From: Pikeienuella piscinae
GTDB taxonomy: Bacteria > Pseudomonadota > Alphaproteobacteria > Rhodobacterales > Rhodobacteraceae
Reading direction: 5' to 3'
Assembly: GCF_011044155.1 (NCBI RefSeq)
Contig: NZ_CP049056.1
Location: 3,848,001 to 3,912,000 of the forward strand
DNA: 64,000 nucleotides
The notes under the pieces were generated by a model that saw only the letters and a list, made by a program, of their open reading frames with translations, was not told where the DNA came from and made no database searches. This document shows, in pieces, positions 61,343 through 64,000 of the stretch. Positions within the stretch are counted from its first letter, which is position 1. The number at the start of each line of letters is the position of its first letter. Both the position numbers and the translations under genes were made by a program.

Positions 61343-62530
61343 TCAGGACGCGGATTCACCCTGCTCGCGCGAGAGCCGCCTTTCCACGAGGTTCGCGAAA
61401 TAGGAGGCGCCGATCGGCAGGATATCGTCGTTGAAGTCGTAGCGCGGGTGATGGAGGCCGAAATCGTCATCGCTCTTTCCGCCGCCGATATAGAGGAAGG
61501 CGCCCGGTTTCACGGCCAGCATCTCGCTGAAGTCCTCGCCGCCGGTGACCGGTTTTTCGTTCCGGCGCACGTTCTCGACTCCCAGCACATCCGCGGCCGC
61601 CTCCGCCGCCATCTCCGCCTCCGCCGGCGTGTTGATGGTCGGCGAGACGGACCGCCGGTATTCGAGATCGATCTCGACGCCATAGGCCTTGGCGAGGCCG
61701 TCGCAGATCTCCCGCACCCGCGCCTCGATCCGGTCGCGGACGCCGGGGTCGAGACTGCGGATCGTCGCCGCGATTCTCGCACGCTGAGGCGCGACGTTGA
61801 TCGCGGTGCCGGCGTGGAACTGCGTGACGTTGATCACCGCAGGCTCCAGCGGGCTGATCGACTTGGTCGCGACATGCTGGAGCGCAGTGTGCAACTGCAC
61901 GCCAACCGAGATCGGGTCGTTCCCTTCATGCGGGCGGGCGCCGTGCGCGCCCTTGCCGGTGATCGTCACGATCATCGCGTCCACCGCGGCCAGCATCGGC
62001 CCGGCATGCACTGAGGCGACCCCCACCGGCAGTTTGGGCGTGTTGTGGATCGCGAAGACCTCGTCGCAGGGGAATTTCTCGAACAACCCGTCTTCGATCA
62101 TGCGCTTCGCGCCGCCGCCGGCCTCCTCCGCCGGCTGGAAGATGAAATGAACGGCGCCGTTGAAATTCCGCGTCTCCGCCAGGTAGCGCGCGGCGCCGAG
62201 CAGCATGGTCGTGTGTCCGTCATGCCCGCAGGCGTGCATCTTGCCCGGAATCGTGGAGCGATGCGGGGTGTCCGCCTCCTCCTGCATCGGCAGTGCGTCC
62301 ATGTCGGCGCGAAGCCCGAGCGAGCCCGTGCCGTTTCCGGCGCGCAGCACGCCGACGACGCCGGTGCCGCCCAGACCGCGATGAACCTCCAGCCCCCAGG
62401 ATTCGAGGCGCTCCGCGACGAGGTCCGATGTCCGGGTCTCCTCGAAGGCCGTCTCGGGATGGGCGTGGAAGTCTCGCCGCCAGGCGGTGAGTTCCTCGTG
62501 ACGCGCGGCGATGGCGGGCTGAACCGGCAT
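61343..62530 (-). CDS. M20-family amidohydrolase (hippurate hydrolase/N-acyl-amino-acid deacylase type)
   Basis: I chose the ATG at 62530, with GGAGG upstream (395 residues). Metal-binding blocks are GLRADMDALPMQE, MHACGHDGHTTMLLGAA, FQPAEEAGGGAKRMIEDGLFE, with a DFHAHPETAFEE start, GKGAHGARPHEGNDPISV in the dimerisation domain and the final His in HHPRYDFNDDILPIGA. It removes acyl groups from amino acids or peptides. It is divergent from the binding protein of a peptide-type ABC importer, so the two may work together. Confidence 0.92.
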   Translation of the reverse strand: MPVQPAIAARHEELTAWRRDFHAHPETAFEETRTSDLVAERLESWGLEVHRGLGGTGVVGVLRAGNGTGSLGLRADMDALPMQEEADTPHRSTIPGKMHACGHDGHTTMLLGAARYLAETRNFNGAVHFIFQPAEEAGGGAKRMIEDGLFEKFPCDEVFAIHNTPKLPVGVASVHAGPMLAAVDAMIVTITGKGAHGARPHEGNDPISVGVQLHTALQHVATKSISPLEPAVINVTQFHAGTAINVAPQRARIAATIRSLDPGVRDRIEARVREICDGLAKAYGVEIDLEYRRSVSPTINTPAEAEMAAEAAADVLGVENVRRNEKPVTGGEDFSEMLAVKPGAFLYIGGGKSDDDFGLHHPRYDFNDDILPIGASYFANLVERRLSREQGESAS

Positions 62531-62818
62531 GAAAACCTCCTGGACGGATTCGCGGGAATTCGAAACGATCATCGGATCGATGCCAGCGTTTCACCATGCG
62601 ATGCAATAGCTTGGAGTCCGACGAATCTGTGAGGCGTGCGCGAGGGACGTCTGGCGTTCGGACGGCTCGGTCAAAGGCTGATGATCCGCGCCGGCGAACT
62701 GGGCGACTGGTGTTGACTTCTGCGCGACGCGCCGTTGTGTTCCTGTCTAGCGGCTGGCGCGCGCTTGCGCCGGGAATCTTCCCGATCTGCTCGTCAGCGG
62801 CGCAGCGACAGGGAGTCT

Positions 62819-64000
62819 ATGAAATCCATGACCATGAAACGACGATACATATCGGCCGCAACCGCGATCCTCGCGGCATCCGCCTTCGCGGCGACGCCGG
62901 CGAGCGCCAAGGAATTGCGCTGGGCGTTCCAGACCGACACGACCTCCCTCGATCCGATGGGCCACAATGTCACCTTCACCTTCTCGGTGATGGGCAATGT
63001 CTATGAGGGTCTCGTGCGACGGAGCGCGGATCTCGAGATTGAGCCCGCGCTGGCGACGAGTTGGGAGATTCTCGAGCCGACGCGCTGGCGCTTCCATCTG
63101 CGTGAGGGCGTCAAGTTCCACAACGGCAACGATTTCAACGCCGACGATGTCCTGTTCAGCTACGAGCGGATCAACAACAAGGACTCCAATCTGCGCGATC
63201 GCGTGGGCGGCGTCACCGAAGTCATCAAGGTGGACGACTACACCGTCGATTTCGTCACCGAAGTTCCGAACCCCATCCTGACAGCTCAGTGGGAGAGCTT
63301 CTACATGATGGACAAGGAGTGGTCGGAGGAGCACGGCGCGACCGTTCCGACGAGCACGACCAAGGGAATCGAGAGCTACGCCGGGCAGCACTCCAACGGC
63401 ACCGGCCCGTTCAAGATCACCGAGCGTGAGGTGGGCGTGCGCACGGTCTTCGTGCCCAACGAAGACTGGTGGGGCGAGGTGGAGCACAACCTCACCAAGG
63501 TCACGATGACCCCGGTCACGCAGGCGGCCACCCGCGTCGCGGCGCTGCTGTCGGGCGAGATCGACATGATGTATCCGGCGCCGTTGCAGGACATCAAGCG
63601 GATCGACGACAACGACGGCACCCGCGTCATCAGCGGGCCGGAGCTGAGGACGATCTTCCTCGGCATGGATCAGTTCCGCGATCAGGCGCTGGGCACCAAT
63701 GTCGAAGGGAACCCGTTCAAGGATGTGCGGGTCCGCAAGGCGATCTATCAGGCGATCGACATCGACCTGATCAGCAAGAAGGTTATGCGCGGCCTGTCCT
63801 ACCCGACTTCGCTGATGATCTCGCCGACTCTCTTTCCGGCAGGGGAGCAGATCGAGCGCTATCCCTACGATCCGGAGGCGTCGAAGGCGCTGTTGGCCGA
63901 GGCCGGCTATCCTGACGGGTTCGAGACGCGTTTCGATTGTCCGAACGATCGCTACGTCAACGACGCCGATATCTGCCAGGTGATCACGGCCATGCTCGCC
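62819..64000 (+). CDS. Peptide/nickel-type ABC transporter solute-binding protein (cut by window edge)
   Basis: From the ATG at 62819 (GGGAG is just upstream; ATGs at 62828 and 62834 are also possible) 394 codons run off the right edge without a stop. The protein has a signal peptide ending in TPASA, then the SBP family 5 core: RWAFQTDTTSLDPMGHN, VYEGLVRRSADLEIEPALATSWEI, WRFHLREGVKFHNGNDFNADDVLFS, and NGTGPFKITEREVGVRTVFVPN. It binds a peptide or similar in the periplasm. The permease and ATPase genes should follow outside the window. Confidence 0.9.
   Translation, partial: MKSMTMKRRYISAATAILAASAFAATPASAKELRWAFQTDTTSLDPMGHNVTFTFSVMGNVYEGLVRRSADLEIEPALATSWEILEPTRWRFHLREGVKFHNGNDFNADDVLFSYERINNKDSNLRDRVGGVTEVIKVDDYTVDFVTEVPNPILTAQWESFYMMDKEWSEEHGATVPTSTTKGIESYAGQHSNGTGPFKITEREVGVRTVFVPNEDWWGEVEHNLTKVTMTPVTQAATRVAALLSGEIDMMYPAPLQDIKRIDDNDGTRVISGPELRTIFLGMDQFRDQALGTNVEGNPFKDVRVRKAIYQAIDIDLISKKVMRGLSYPTSLMISPTLFPAGEQIERYPYDPEASKALLAEAGYPDGFETRFDCPNDRYVNDADICQVITAMLA

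Noticed and set aside
61333-61350. A terminator between the convergent phosphatase and M20 genes (CGTCCTG-CGCT-CAGGACG)
   Set aside because: A seven-base-pair hairpin is present and overlaps the M20 stop codon, but there is no T-run on either strand.

Overview
The window is high-GC DNA from an alphaproteobacterium, most likely in the Rhodobacterales (Paracoccaceae-like). The evidence is a set of recognisable neighbourhoods: phoH-ybeY-corC-lnt-XRE regulator-metK-trmB, murA-DUF2948-hisD-UPF0262-phosphatase, folK next to a NYN protein, aroK-aroB beside xerD, and a Flp pilin with the GAVTVDW processing region. This is inference from gene content; no database search was possible.

Layout. 1-9.3 kb: a Tad (tight adherence) pilus locus transcribed right to left, from the Flp pilin through CpaB, the secretin, an OmpA-like lipoprotein, two TadE-like minor pilins, CpaE/TadZ, the TadA ATPase and TadB to TadC, which runs off the left edge. 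9.5-31 kb: mostly housekeeping. This part holds a lytic transglycosylase, a 3-oxoacid CoA-transferase pair, folK, a NYN protein, a family-5-type uracil-DNA glycosylase, aroKB, xerD, a large SLC13/RCK permease, a small AT-richer island with a broken HEPN-like gene, trmB, metK, a regulator, lnt, corC-like, ybeY, phoH, and the aroA-cmk-rpsA run ending in a strong hairpin.

31.7-55 kb is an accessory catabolic region. First comes a CaiB-type CoA-transferase divergent from an HMG-CoA-lyase-like gene and its GntR/FCD regulator. Second is a large cluster at 34.7-48.8 kb: enoyl-CoA hydratase, two CaiB CoA-transferases, a GntR/UTRA regulator, an AbfT-like CoA-transferase, a BASS-type transporter, a TAXI-type TRAP system, an Asp/Glu-racemase-superfamily enzyme, a FAD monooxygenase, an SDR and a maleamate-amidase-like cysteine hydrolase. 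This cluster carries a repeated 16-bp palindrome, ATTTGTCYGGACAAAT, in its intergenic regions, best explained as the operator of the local UTRA regulator. Third is a second cluster at 48.9-54.8 kb: a DctPQM TRAP importer, a PaaK-like CoA ligase, a citryl-CoA-lyase-like enzyme and a GntR/FCD regulator with a different operator, TTGTCGGACAA. The shared logic appears to be: import a carboxylic acid, make its CoA thioester, then cleave or oxidise it to central metabolites.

54.9-57 kb is a scar. A glucoamylase (GH15) gene is cut off after about 95 codons and followed by the C-terminal remnant of a serine recombinase that ends across a tRNA-Thr(GGU) gene. 57-61.3 kb is the murA-DUF2948-hisD-UPF0262-phosphatase operon. 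The right end has an M20 amidohydrolase and the 5' part of a peptide-type ABC solute-binding protein.

The most interesting unexplained content is the operator-defined regulon at 35-47 kb, with a remnant PEP-mutase/isocitrate-lyase-type gene inside it, and the PaaK/lyase/TRAP cluster. Both look like catabolic systems whose substrates cannot be named from sequence alone.
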